DNA from: Halovulum sp039190275
GTDB taxonomy: Bacteria > Pseudomonadota > Alphaproteobacteria > Rhodobacterales > Rhodobacteraceae
Reading direction: 5' to 3'
Assembly (NCBI GenBank): GCA_039190275.1
Contig: JBCCYF010000005.1
Span: 9,608-73,607, forward strand
DNA: 64,000 nucleotides
Part shown: positions 35,000-43,120 of the stretch, one piece after another
How the letters are laid out: each line of letters opens with the position of its first letter
How positions within the stretch are numbered: position 1 is the first letter of the stretch
The notes under the pieces: model-generated
Database searches by the model: none
Seen by the model: only the letters and a program-made list of their open reading frames with translations
What the model was told of the DNA's origin: nothing
Position numbers and translations under genes: made by a program

Positions 35000-36475
35000 G
35001 TGACCCGAACGACACTAATACCGCGCCCGGACCCCGTGCCGAACTTCCTGCGTCAACTGGTGATCCCTGTGATCGTTACCACGGTGTTGGTGATGCTCCA
35101 GGTTGTGCGCGCCGAGGCGCGCGGTCCCGTTGACGGTTTTGCCGACCTGGCGGACGCGCTCAGCCCTTCGGTGGTCAATATCACCACAACGACCAATGTG
35201 GCGACAACCGGCGCACCGCCCATGGTGCCCGAAGGATCCCCGCTGGAGGATCTGTTTCGCGATTTCACCGAGCGTCGGGGCCCGCAGCAACGCCAGCGCC
35301 GGGGTTCGGCGCTGGGGTCCGGGTTCGTGATATCGGCTGATGGCTACATCGTGACCAACAACCACGTGATCGAAGAGGCGGATGAAATTCTGATCGAGTT
35401 CTTCAATGGCGGCGGCGAGCTTCCGGCGGAAGTCGTCGGTGTGGATCCACGCACCGACATCGCCCTTTTGAAGGTTGAACCGGCCTCACCGCTGCCGTTT
35501 GTGCCCTTTGGCGACAGCGATATCGCCCGGGTAGGGGATTGGGTGCTGGCGATCGGCAACCCGCTGGGCCAGGGGTTTTCGGTCAGTGCCGGTATTATCT
35601 CCGCTCGGAACCGGTCGTTGCAGGGGGCGTATGACGATTTCATCCAGACCGATGCCGCTATCAACCGCGGAAACTCGGGCGGTCCTCTGTTTAACATGGC
35701 CGGAGAGGTGATCGGCGTGAACACCGCGATCCTCAGCCCCAACGGCGGGTCTATCGGTATCGGCTTTTCAATGTCGTCCAAAGTTGTCACCCGGGTCATT
35801 GATCAATTGCAGGAGTTTGGTGAAACGCGGCGCGGCTGGCTGGGGGTAAGTATCCAGAACGTCACGCCCGACGTGGCCGAGGCCTTGGGACTGGACGGCA
35901 GCAAAGGGGCCCTGGTCACAGATGTGCCTCCGGGACCGGCCGAAGATGCCGGTGTCTTGTCCGGTGACGTTATTTTGAATTTCGACGGAACCGAGGTGGC
36001 GGACACCCGCAACCTTGTCCGTATGGTCGGGGATGCAGATGTAGGGACAACCGTGCGTATCGTGGTGTTTCGCGACGGCGGCACCCAGACATTGCGTGTG
36101 ACGCTCGGCCGGCGCGAGTCCGCCGAAGGAACGGCACTGGCCGAGGATGAGGACGCGCCCGCGGCCGAGACGCCCAGCGTAGAGACCGTGTTAGGCCTGA
36201 CGCTCAGCCCGATCACGGATGAACTGCGCGAGGAGTATGCGCTTGAAAGCAACACGCGCGGCGTGATGGTAACGGATGTCGACGATACGTCCGAAGCCTT
36301 CGATAAGGGTATCCGCGCGGGGGACCTGATCAGCGAAATCGGACAGCAACCCGTCGATGCCCCGAGCGAAGTGGTCGAACGTTTCGATGACGCGCGGGAG
36401 GCTGGGCGAAAGTCCCTACTGCTGTTATTGCAGCGCGACGGCCAGTCCCGCTTCGTTGCCGTATCTCCGAACTAG
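35000..36475 (+). CDS. DegP/HtrA-type periplasmic serine protease
   Basis: A 491-residue Do-type protease. An N-terminal hydrophobic anchor or signal (VIPVIVTTVLVMLQVVRAEA) is followed by the trypsin-like domain with triad residues His (NNHVIEE), Asp (RTDIALL) and Ser (GNSGGPLF), then two PDZ domains (RRGWLGVSIQ; a second near residues 395-485). It degrades or refolds damaged envelope proteins. The GTG at 35000 has TTGGAGG at the right distance, so I prefer it to the upstream GTG at 34961. A long hairpin follows the stop. Confidence 0.94.
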   Translation: MTRTTLIPRPDPVPNFLRQLVIPVIVTTVLVMLQVVRAEARGPVDGFADLADALSPSVVNITTTTNVATTGAPPMVPEGSPLEDLFRDFTERRGPQQRQRRGSALGSGFVISADGYIVTNNHVIEEADEILIEFFNGGGELPAEVVGVDPRTDIALLKVEPASPLPFVPFGDSDIARVGDWVLAIGNPLGQGFSVSAGIISARNRSLQGAYDDFIQTDAAINRGNSGGPLFNMAGEVIGVNTAILSPNGGSIGIGFSMSSKVVTRVIDQLQEFGETRRGWLGVSIQNVTPDVAEALGLDGSKGALVTDVPPGPAEDAGVLSGDVILNFDGTEVADTRNLVRMVGDADVGTTVRIVVFRDGGTQTLRVTLGRRESAEGTALAEDEDAPAAETPSVETVLGLTLSPITDELREEYALESNTRGVMVTDVDDTSEAFDKGIRAGDLISEIGQQPVDAPSEVVERFDDAREAGRKSLLLLLQRDGQSRFVAVSPN

Positions 36476-36490
36476 GCGGGATAGGGAACC

Positions 36491-36519
36491 CAACGTCTGG
36501 GTAGAACGCCCAGACGTTG
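36491..36519. terminator. Long hairpin between convergent deg and RTX genes
   Basis: CAACGTCTGGG (36491-36501) and CCCAGACGTTG (36509-36519) form a perfect 11-bp stem with a 7-nt loop in the 59-bp convergent gap. Neither side has a clear T-run, so it probably works as a bidirectional end with modest efficiency. Confidence 0.65.
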
Positions 36520-36534
36520 CGGGGGCGGGCCGCT

Positions 36535-37533
36535 TTAGATCCAGTCGAATGCGTCGGCATCTGTATTCAGGATCCGAACCGCGCCCATATCCCAGTTCAG
36601 AACGGTATCCGCGCCGTCCTGTTCAACCCGGACATCTTCCCCGGTGGCGCGCAACACGATGCGATCTTCGGCCAGCGAAAAGTCCTCAACAGTGTCCGAC
36701 CCCGCATGTTTTGTACTGAATACAAATCTGTCTGCTCCAGCGCCGCCATTCAATGTGTCCGAACCGCGCCCGCCGATAATCACATCAGAACCCCTGCCGC
36801 CCTCCAGCGTATCTGACCCGGCGCCCCCGACCAGGCGATCCGCACCGTTGCTGGAGCGAAGCGTATCGTCGCCACCGCCACCAAAGGCACGGCTGCCCTC
36901 GGACCACACCCCCAGTGTGATCGTATCCGCTCCGCGCCCGCCGCGCAGCACGCTGGTGCCGCCCGCATCGCTCAACACATCATCGCCCGCGCCGCCCGAG
37001 ATGCGGGTATCCATGCGCCCTCCACTAAGGACATCGTCCCCGCCACGCCCACGCAGCACAACCGGCCCATAGATCGGATAGGGATGATCGGACAGATCCA
37101 GAATGTCGCGCCCCGCTGCCCCCGCGAAGTGTATCCCCTCCTGCCGCACGACGGCCGCCAGCGCGTCACCGGCGCTGTCGACCCAGGCGGTATCCGCCCA
37201 GCCCTCCGCATCAAAAATCACAGTGAGAGTGATTGCCTGCTCAAGGACAATCTCCCCGCCGGTCAGCTGTTGACCCGCCACAGTCCGACCGTAGGTGAGC
37301 GAGGAAAAGGCCACTTCCATCACCATATCATCGCCCTGCGCCACAGGGGTGTCGTTGGAAAGCGTGACCCAGCCACCGGGCATCTCGATACGCCAGTCGC
37401 GTGCCCCAGGCAGCGGCGCCGCGGTCCCCGTAGTGTCCAGAAAACCATTCAGGAACAGATCGGGCGCGATTGGCTGACCCAGACCCGAAAGACTGTGAAA
37501 GCCGGCGTCTGTGGCGGTGATCCTGATGGTCAT
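36535..37533 (-). CDS. RTX-repeat calcium-binding protein, probably exported by type I secretion
   Basis: A 332-residue protein. The first half (to about residue 155) has no recognised domain and few charged motifs. The second half contains at least eight RTX-type nonapeptide repeats (GGAGDDVLS, GGRGADTIT, GGGGDDTLR, GGAGSDTLE, GGRGSDVII, GGRGSDTLN, GGAGADRFV), which bind calcium outside the cell. The C-terminal end (VRILNTDADAFDWI) has the aromatic/acidic look of type I secretion signals. No Sec signal. AAGGAAAG precedes the ATG at 37533. No secretion ATPase is nearby. Confidence 0.85.
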   Translation of the reverse strand: MTIRITATDAGFHSLSGLGQPIAPDLFLNGFLDTTGTAAPLPGARDWRIEMPGGWVTLSNDTPVAQGDDMVMEVAFSSLTYGRTVAGQQLTGGEIVLEQAITLTVIFDAEGWADTAWVDSAGDALAAVVRQEGIHFAGAAGRDILDLSDHPYPIYGPVVLRGRGGDDVLSGGRMDTRISGGAGDDVLSDAGGTSVLRGGRGADTITLGVWSEGSRAFGGGGDDTLRSSNGADRLVGGAGSDTLEGGRGSDVIIGGRGSDTLNGGAGADRFVFSTKHAGSDTVEDFSLAEDRIVLRATGEDVRVEQDGADTVLNWDMGAVRILNTDADAFDWI

Positions 37534-37719
37534 AGCGGCTTTCCTTGGATGTGGGTGCGGCAGTAGAATTTGCACAAAATTCTCTAAAATTCAAAGTATT
37601 GGGTAAGGATTGGTTAACCTAGAGCACCCGCCCCAAGCGGCGGATGCGCAGGCTATGCGCAACAATTTGATGGTCGTACCGGGCGCGGGGCTGGTGTCGG
37701 TGCAGGCCGCGGTTTAAGA

Positions 37720-37735
37720 GTCCTTCGGCAAGGAC
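37720..37735 (+). promoter_or_regulatory. Hairpin in the ferredoxin 5' leader
   Basis: GTCCTT-CGGC-AAGGAC forms a perfect 6-bp stem with a tetraloop, ending 23 bp before the ferredoxin start and close to its AAAGGAG ribosome site. It could affect translation or RNA stability. A 20-codon frame (37655-37717) lies just upstream, without independent support. The remaining gap towards the RTX gene is AT-rich (near 37560-37620) and probably holds the divergent promoters. Confidence 0.4.
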
Positions 37736-37758
37736 GAGTCAAAGGAGCCACACCGACG

Positions 37759-38082
37759 ATGGCAAAGATCACCTACATTGAGCACAATGGCACAGAACAT
37801 ACTGTTGAGGTGGCAAATGGACTAAGCGTCATGGAAGGCGCGCGCGACAATCAGATCCCCGGCATCGAAGCCGACTGTGGTGGTGCCTGTGCTTGTTCTA
37901 CTTGCCATGTCTATGTTGATCCGAACTGGGTCGACCGGCTGGAGCCGAAGGAGGCTATGGAGGAAGACATGCTGGACTTCGCCTGGCAGCCCGACCCGGC
38001 ACGTTCGCGTTTGACCTGTCAGTTGAAAGTCTCGGACGCGCTGGATGGGCTGGTGGTTCAGATGCCGGAAAAGCAGATCTGA
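37759..38082 (+). CDS. 2Fe-2S ferredoxin (adrenodoxin type)
   Basis: A 107-residue electron carrier. The cluster cysteines are in CGGACACSTCHVYV (three Cys) and LTCQL (fourth Cys), the pattern of bacterial adrenodoxin/FdxB-like ferredoxins that serve iron-sulfur assembly or P450/oxygenase systems. A strong AAAGGAG precedes the ATG. Its stop overlaps the next gene by one base (TGATG). Confidence 0.95.
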   Translation: MAKITYIEHNGTEHTVEVANGLSVMEGARDNQIPGIEADCGGACACSTCHVYVDPNWVDRLEPKEAMEEDMLDFAWQPDPARSRLTCQLKVSDALDGLVVQMPEKQI

Positions 38083-38864
38083 TGCGCCCACTCCACGTCC
38101 TTGCCGTGGTGGGTATGATGTCTGCGCCGCTAGTGGCTGTTGCGCAGGACTGCGGGGCCCCGCCAGAGCTTGGACAGGTGGTGGTGCCACCCGCCGAATG
38201 CCATGACTTCAGCGTGACCTATGACCGCGAGACCCGGCAGTATCCGCACGGCGTGCTGGGGGACGAAATCGAATACCGCAGCATACTGGTGAGGAAGGGC
38301 CGCTTCGGGATCTATATCAACCTGCCGCCCGACCGGGTGTTTGAGGATCTCGCGCCTCGGGTGGCCAATGTGGACGGTGACCCGGAGCCGGAACTAATCG
38401 TGGTCGAGAGCTTTGATACCTCGGGCGCCTCGCTTGTTGTGTACGATATCACCTTCTCGGCTGAAGACCGTCCATCGCAAAGAAGGGTGGCAGCAACGCT
38501 GCCGATCGGGCAGCGCTTTCGATGGCTTGCCCCTGTTGGAATTGCAGATTTCGACGGCGATGGGCAGAACGATATTGCCTATGTCGAGACACCGCATCTG
38601 GGCAAGACCCTTAAGCTTGTCACCTTGCGAAACGGCGGGTTGGTGGAGCTTGCGTCTGCCACCGGGTTCAGCAATCACCGCATTGGTGAGGACTTTATAT
38701 CGGGTGGCGTGCGGGATTGTGGGGACGGGCCCCAGATGGTCGTGGCCAATGCGGATTGGACGGAAGTGTTGTATGTTCAGCTGGTCGACGGTGCGTTGGC
38801 CTCGCAACCGGCCGGTCCGTTTGATGGGCCGGAGAGCTTTGCTGCGGCGTTGAACTGCGACTGA
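38082..38864 (+). CDS. Secreted FG-GAP/VCBS-repeat protein of unknown function
   Basis: A 260-residue protein with a signal peptide (MRPLHVLAVVGMMSAPLVAV, cleaved near AQD). It contains FG-GAP/VCBS-like calcium-loop units (VANVDGDPEPELIVVES; VGIADFDGDGQNDIAYVE), the type found in beta-propeller proteins, plus conserved cysteines (CGAPPELG, CHDFSV, VRDCGDG, LNCD) that may form disulfides. It overlaps the ferredoxin gene by one base and so is cotranscribed, but a functional link is not obvious. Confidence 0.8.
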   Translation: MRPLHVLAVVGMMSAPLVAVAQDCGAPPELGQVVVPPAECHDFSVTYDRETRQYPHGVLGDEIEYRSILVRKGRFGIYINLPPDRVFEDLAPRVANVDGDPEPELIVVESFDTSGASLVVYDITFSAEDRPSQRRVAATLPIGQRFRWLAPVGIADFDGDGQNDIAYVETPHLGKTLKLVTLRNGGLVELASATGFSNHRIGEDFISGGVRDCGDGPQMVVANADWTEVLYVQLVDGALASQPAGPFDGPESFAAALNCD

Positions 38865-38884
38865 TCGCCAAGCGCTGGTCGCCA

Positions 38885-38989
38885 CAGAGCGTTGTGCGAA
38901 AAACCTGGATTACCTAACGCTGCTTGAACCCAAAGATTTCAACGCGTTAAATGATGCATGATGCTTCAGGAAATTCGTCAAACGCTCTG
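38885..38989. repeat. Dispersed hairpin repeat, copy B
   Basis: A 105-bp element with perfect 9-bp terminal inverted repeats (CAGAGCGTT at 38885-38893, AACGCTCTG at 38981-38989). On the minus strand the core CGTTGAAATCTTTGGGTTCA lies at 38944-38925. Its reverse complement aligns with copy A over its whole length. It fills the convergent gap between the FG-GAP gene and purD. Confidence 0.85.
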
Positions 38990-39012
38990 GGATCCCAAGC
39001 CAAAATGCCGGA

Positions 39013-40275
39013 TTACTCCCCGCTCTGCAAAGCCCGCCAGCCGATGTCTCGGCGGTACTGCGCATCGTCCCAGTCCACCTGCGCAACCGCAGCATAGGCG
39101 CGGTCGCGGGCCTGGGTCAGGGTGGCGCCGCGGGCCGTGACGTTGAGGACACGACCGCCGTTGGCGCGGAGGCTATCCCCTTCCGTCCTGGTACCGGCAT
39201 GGAAGATTTGTACCAACGGGTCATTGGCTGAGTGGTCCAACCCTCGGATTTCCGTACCCTTGGCATATGTACCGGGGTAGCCTGCTGCGGCCAAGACTAC
39301 GGTGAGCGCGTGGTCCCCGGCCCAATTGAGCCGCGTACTTTCCAGTCTGCCCTCGACGCAGTCCAGCATGGCATCCAGTATCTGCGCCCCCAGCCGCATC
39401 ATCAGAACCTGGCACTCCGGATCGCCAAAGCGGACGTTGTATTCGACCAGGCTCGGCGCCCCATTGTCGATCATCAGGCCGACATACAACACGCCTTGAT
39501 AGGGCATCCCGCGCGCCGCCATTTCGGCCAACGTGGGTCGGACAATACGCTCAAGTGCATCTTCTGTGACCTGGGGTGTCATGACAGGCGCGGGCGAGTA
39601 TGCCCCCATCCCACCGGTGTTTGGACCGGTATCCCCGTCAAACACGCGTTTGTGGTCCTGCGCTGTGCCGATCGGAAGCGTTTCGGTCCCGTCACACAGC
39701 ACAAAAAACGACGCTTCCTCCCCCGCCAAGACGGCCTCGATCACGACTTCCGCACCGGCATCCGCGAACACAGTGTCAACCGCATCAATTGCTGTCTGAA
39801 GCTCGGTCGCGACCGTGACACCCTTGCCCGCGGCAAGTCCGTCGGCCTTTACGACAATCGGTACGCCCTGTTCCTCAATGTAGGCTTTCGCGGGCCCGGC
39901 CGCGGAAAAATGTGCATAGGCGGCTGTGGGGGCGCCGCAGGCATCGCAGATGGATTTCGTAAACGCCTTCGATGCCTCAAGCTGCGCGGCCGCGGCGGAT
40001 GGCCCGAAGACCATGATGTCTTGCGCGCGAAGGGCATCGGCGACGCCGGCAGCCAGGGGTGCCTCGGGGCCGACCACCACGAAATCGATGGATTCGGCCC
40101 GCGCAAATGCAACCACCGCCGCAGGGTCCATGATGTCCAAAGGGGCGCAATGCGCAACACGGGCAATCCCAGCATTTCCGGGCGCTGCGATCAAACGCTC
40201 GCATTTCGGGTTCTGCGCAATCGCCCAGGCCAGGGCATGTTCACGGCCGCCGCTGCCCAATATCAGAATGTTCAA
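39013..40275 (-). CDS. purD: Phosphoribosylamine-glycine ligase
   Basis: A 420-residue ATP-grasp enzyme of purine synthesis, joining glycine to phosphoribosylamine. Motifs: NILILGSGGREHALAWA, VVVGPEAPLAAGVAD, VVKADGLAAGKGV and YNVRFGDPECQ. The start ATG (40275) faces xseA, so the two genes are divergent with a 165-bp gap between them. Confidence 0.96.
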   Translation of the reverse strand: MNILILGSGGREHALAWAIAQNPKCERLIAAPGNAGIARVAHCAPLDIMDPAAVVAFARAESIDFVVVGPEAPLAAGVADALRAQDIMVFGPSAAAAQLEASKAFTKSICDACGAPTAAYAHFSAAGPAKAYIEEQGVPIVVKADGLAAGKGVTVATELQTAIDAVDTVFADAGAEVVIEAVLAGEEASFFVLCDGTETLPIGTAQDHKRVFDGDTGPNTGGMGAYSPAPVMTPQVTEDALERIVRPTLAEMAARGMPYQGVLYVGLMIDNGAPSLVEYNVRFGDPECQVLMMRLGAQILDAMLDCVEGRLESTRLNWAGDHALTVVLAAAGYPGTYAKGTEIRGLDHSANDPLVQIFHAGTRTEGDSLRANGGRVLNVTARGATLTQARDRAYAAVAQVDWDDAQYRRDIGWRALQSGE

Positions 40276-40440
40276 ATCGCAACTCCGCCTTGTTCGGCCT
40301 GTCTTTAGGGGCCCGCGTCATCCGGGGCAAGCCATCCCGGTCGCGGAACCCGAACCAAGGCGATGGATTTCAATACTGGGCATGCCGCCAACACAGCGAT
40401 CCGTCGTTGACGCTCGGCCCGGTGCCGCTAGGGTGCGGGC

Positions 40441-42003
40441 ATGTCCGATCTGTTTGACGATCCCGCACCGGGTCAAAATGCCCCGGAATTCTCCGTCTCC
40501 GAACTGTCGGGCGCGATAAAGAAGGCGGTCGAGCAGGGCTTTTCGCATATCCGCGTGCGAGGCGAGGTTGGCCGTGTCTCGCGCCCGGCGTCCGGGCATA
40601 TATATCTTGACCTCAAGGATGACCGCGCTGTGCTGGCCGGGGTTATCTGGAAAGGTACCGCACAGCGTCTCCGCACGCCGCCCGAGGCGGGTATGGAGGT
40701 CGTCGCGACCGGCCGTCTGACGACATTTCCGGGGCAAAGCCGGTATCAGATTGTCATTGAGGATATCGCGCCCGCCGGGGTGGGCGCCCTTATGGCGATG
40801 CTGGAGAAGCGTCGGGCGGCGCTCAAAGCCGAGGGCCTCTTTGACGAGGACCGCAAGCGCCCGCTGCCGTTCTTGCCTGAGGTGATCGGTGTCGTAACCT
40901 CGCCCTCCGGCGCGGTTATTCGGGATATTCTGCACCGTTTGCGGGACCGGTTCCCGCGCAAGGTCCTGGTTTGGCCGGTCGTTGTTCAGGGCGAACGCTG
41001 CGCGCCAGAGGTGGCCGAGGCAATCCGCGGGTTCAATGCGCTTGAGCACGGTGGCGCGATGCCACGCCCCGACGTTCTGATCGTGGCGCGCGGCGGCGGG
41101 TCGATCGAGGATCTATGGGGCTTTAACGAAGAGATCGTGGTTCGTGCGACAGCCGAGAGTGAGATCCCGCTGATATCAGCTGTCGGGCATGAAACCGATA
41201 CCACACTGATTGACTTTGCCGCGGACCGCCGGGCCCCCACACCCACGGCTGCGGCCGAAATGGCTGTGCCGGTACGCGTGGATCTGGCAGCCGATCTGGC
41301 TGCGTTGGAGGAGCGGCGGCTGCGGGCCATGGCGCAGGGACTGACCGGCCGCCAACAACGTCTGCGAGACCTGTCGCGCGCGCTGCCCCGTGCGGATGCC
41401 CTGTTGGGCGAGCGGCGGCAGAGGTTGGATGCAGCTTCGCAGCGCCTGCCATTGGCGTTGGCGGGTTTCCTGCAAAGCCGCAGGCTGGGACTGGTCTCTG
41501 GGCCTGCCGGTCGATTTGGACCGCAGCAACTGGTGGCAAGGCTGACACTGGAGCAGTCCAAAGTGACAGGTGCGGCGCAGCGGCTGTCGGCGGGGCTTTC
41601 ACGTCAGACCGAGCGGCGACGGGCCCAGCTCTCTTCCCTGATCCTGCGCCCGCAGGCGTTGGTGCAACGCCAGCAGGATGCGGCGGCACAGGTCAGTCAG
41701 TTGGCCAGGGGGTTGGGCCGTGCGGCCGCGCACATCCTGCGCGATCAACGGCAGCGGTTGGGCAATCTGGACCGTATGCTGAACACATTGGGATATACCG
41801 AGACATTGCGACGCGGCTATGCGGTGGTGCGGACTGCCCCGGGGGGTGCTTTGGTATCGAACCGAAAAGTCGCGGCACAGGCGTCGTCCCTTGAGATCGA
41901 ATTCGCGGATGGACGGCTCAACGTGGGGGTGTCGGCCCCGCGCTCTCGGGTGAAACCAAAGAATCCCGAAGATGATGGGGGTCCACAGGGCGTGTTATTC
42001 TAG
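40441..42003 (+). CDS. xseA: Exodeoxyribonuclease VII large subunit
   Basis: A 520-residue single-strand DNA exonuclease subunit. An N-terminal OB-fold (SHIRVRGEVGRVSRPASGHI) is followed by the catalytic domain (VVTSPSGAVIRDILHRLRDR, DVLIVARGGGSIEDLWGFNE, ISAVGHETDTTLIDFAAD) and a long coiled-coil rich in Arg and Gln up to the C-terminus. It is somewhat longer than the E. coli protein because of the coiled coil. xseB is not adjacent. It is divergent from purD and convergent with the small exported-protein genes. Confidence 0.95.
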   Translation: MSDLFDDPAPGQNAPEFSVSELSGAIKKAVEQGFSHIRVRGEVGRVSRPASGHIYLDLKDDRAVLAGVIWKGTAQRLRTPPEAGMEVVATGRLTTFPGQSRYQIVIEDIAPAGVGALMAMLEKRRAALKAEGLFDEDRKRPLPFLPEVIGVVTSPSGAVIRDILHRLRDRFPRKVLVWPVVVQGERCAPEVAEAIRGFNALEHGGAMPRPDVLIVARGGGSIEDLWGFNEEIVVRATAESEIPLISAVGHETDTTLIDFAADRRAPTPTAAAEMAVPVRVDLAADLAALEERRLRAMAQGLTGRQQRLRDLSRALPRADALLGERRQRLDAASQRLPLALAGFLQSRRLGLVSGPAGRFGPQQLVARLTLEQSKVTGAAQRLSAGLSRQTERRRAQLSSLILRPQALVQRQQDAAAQVSQLARGLGRAAAHILRDQRQRLGNLDRMLNTLGYTETLRRGYAVVRTAPGGALVSNRKVAAQASSLEIEFADGRLNVGVSAPRSRVKPKNPEDDGGPQGVLF

Positions 42004-42019
42004 ATCGTTGCGCCTTCGA

Positions 42020-42077
42020 CAAGATGCATCCGGCATTACCCAAGGCTTGGAGATCATTGATTTCACATGGCATCTTG
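42020..42077. repeat. Dispersed hairpin repeat, copy D
   Basis: CAAGATGC (42020-42027) and GCATCTTG (42070-42077) are perfect 8-bp terminal inverted repeats around CTTGGAGATCATTGATTTCA (42046-42065), a diverged version of the family core. It sits between convergent xseA and the 131-residue exported protein gene. Confidence 0.65.
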
Positions 42078-42102
42078 GACTTCGACCTATAAATGAAGTG
42101 CC

Positions 42103-42498
42103 TCAGACCCCCAGATCCGGTCCGGGGCAATTCAGCGGCTCCTCGATTTCACCGGTCATCCGCAACTCAGACGGATCGCCGGGCGATGCCGCCTCGGGAC
42201 GCACGAACAACGTACTCTGACGTTCGCTTACGATCCAGCACTGCGGTGTGGGGTTGTCTTCGTAGACGAAGCACAGCGCGCCATCCCGTTCAAACCAGGC
42301 GCCATACGTGCAGCTGCCATCAGCATATTGCCAGATGACCTGGCGATCCGCGAGATACTGCTCGGATCCATACCAGGCGCCGCCGCGCCCGAACTCAAGC
42401 GTCTTGCCGGTGCTGAACGCCTCGAATTCCGCGCCGGTCATCGCCGTGCTGGCGGCAACAGGCGTGGCCAAAAGGGCGGCGATCCACCAAATCCGCAT
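42103..42498 (-). CDS. Small exported protein, paralogue of its neighbour
   Basis: A 131-residue protein with a signal peptide (MRIWWIAALLATPVAAST). The rest matches the neighbouring gene's product in layout: GAEFEAFSTGKTLEF, a WQYADGSCTYGAWFERDGALCF segment (compare RTADGSCMEGTWSYDNGAYCF), a further Cys and PLNCPGPDL at the end. Four conserved Cys suggest disulfides in the periplasm. Its start overlaps the upstream stop (TGATG). Function unknown. Confidence 0.82.
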   Translation of the reverse strand: MRIWWIAALLATPVAASTAMTGAEFEAFSTGKTLEFGRGGAWYGSEQYLADRQVIWQYADGSCTYGAWFERDGALCFVYEDNPTPQCWIVSERQSTLFVRPEAASPGDPSELRMTGEIEEPLNCPGPDLGV

Positions 42499-42941
42499 CA
42501 GCTCGTCAGATCCGGACCACAGTTCAATGGGATGTCGGACACGCCCTCAACCGTTTGTACCGCCCCCGAGGGCACGCCGTCGATCAACGGTACGATCAGG
42601 ATCTCGGACCCCTGGCGTACATGGCGAAAACAGCTGGCCGGCGCGGCATCCCATGCAAAGCAGTAGGCACCGTTGTCATAGCTCCAGGTGCCTTCCATGC
42701 AGCTTCCGTCTGCAGTGCGGATGGCCACCCTGTTTCCGCTGGTATCATAGGCCTCATGCGCCCATAACTGCCCGCCAATGCGATAGGTCACCGTGCGCCC
42801 TTTGACCATTTGCCGCCATTCGCTGACGCTGATGTCGTCCCAGGTATCGGGCGGACCGTCCTGCGCCATAGCAATCGGCGCCAGTCCGCCCAAGAGCACC
42901 GCGGCCGCGGAAATGCCGAAGATGATTTCGCGTGTGATCAT
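42498..42941 (-). CDS. Small exported protein, paralogue of its neighbour
   Basis: A 147-residue protein; signal peptide MITREIIFGISAAAVLLGG, cleaved near AMA-QDG. The mature part carries the same cysteine pattern as the next gene (ADGSCMEGTWSYDNGAYCF, APASCFRH, PLNCGPDL). ATG 42941 is preferred over an upstream start at 42980 because ACAGGA precedes it and the signal peptide begins there. The two genes look like a tandem duplication transcribed together. Function unknown. Confidence 0.82.
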   Translation of the reverse strand: MITREIIFGISAAAVLLGGLAPIAMAQDGPPDTWDDISVSEWRQMVKGRTVTYRIGGQLWAHEAYDTSGNRVAIRTADGSCMEGTWSYDNGAYCFAWDAAPASCFRHVRQGSEILIVPLIDGVPSGAVQTVEGVSDIPLNCGPDLTS

Positions 42942-43120
42942 GTCCTGTATCTTCGCCGTTCGCCCCGTAAGGTCAAGCACCCCGTGGTCGCGGGTTTCCG
43001 ATCAGCGAAGTTTCCGCGCCGAACTGGCCGGAACATGCCGGCATGTGTCGCTTTAAGGCTTTCTGACCCTTGGTTCTGCACCTTAAGATATGCCTGAACC
43101 GGCACGAGGAACTTGCCAGG

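Noticed and set aside
37655..37717. 20-codon upstream frame before the ferredoxin gene
   Set aside because: Weak ribosome site and no regulatory codons; mentioned only as context.
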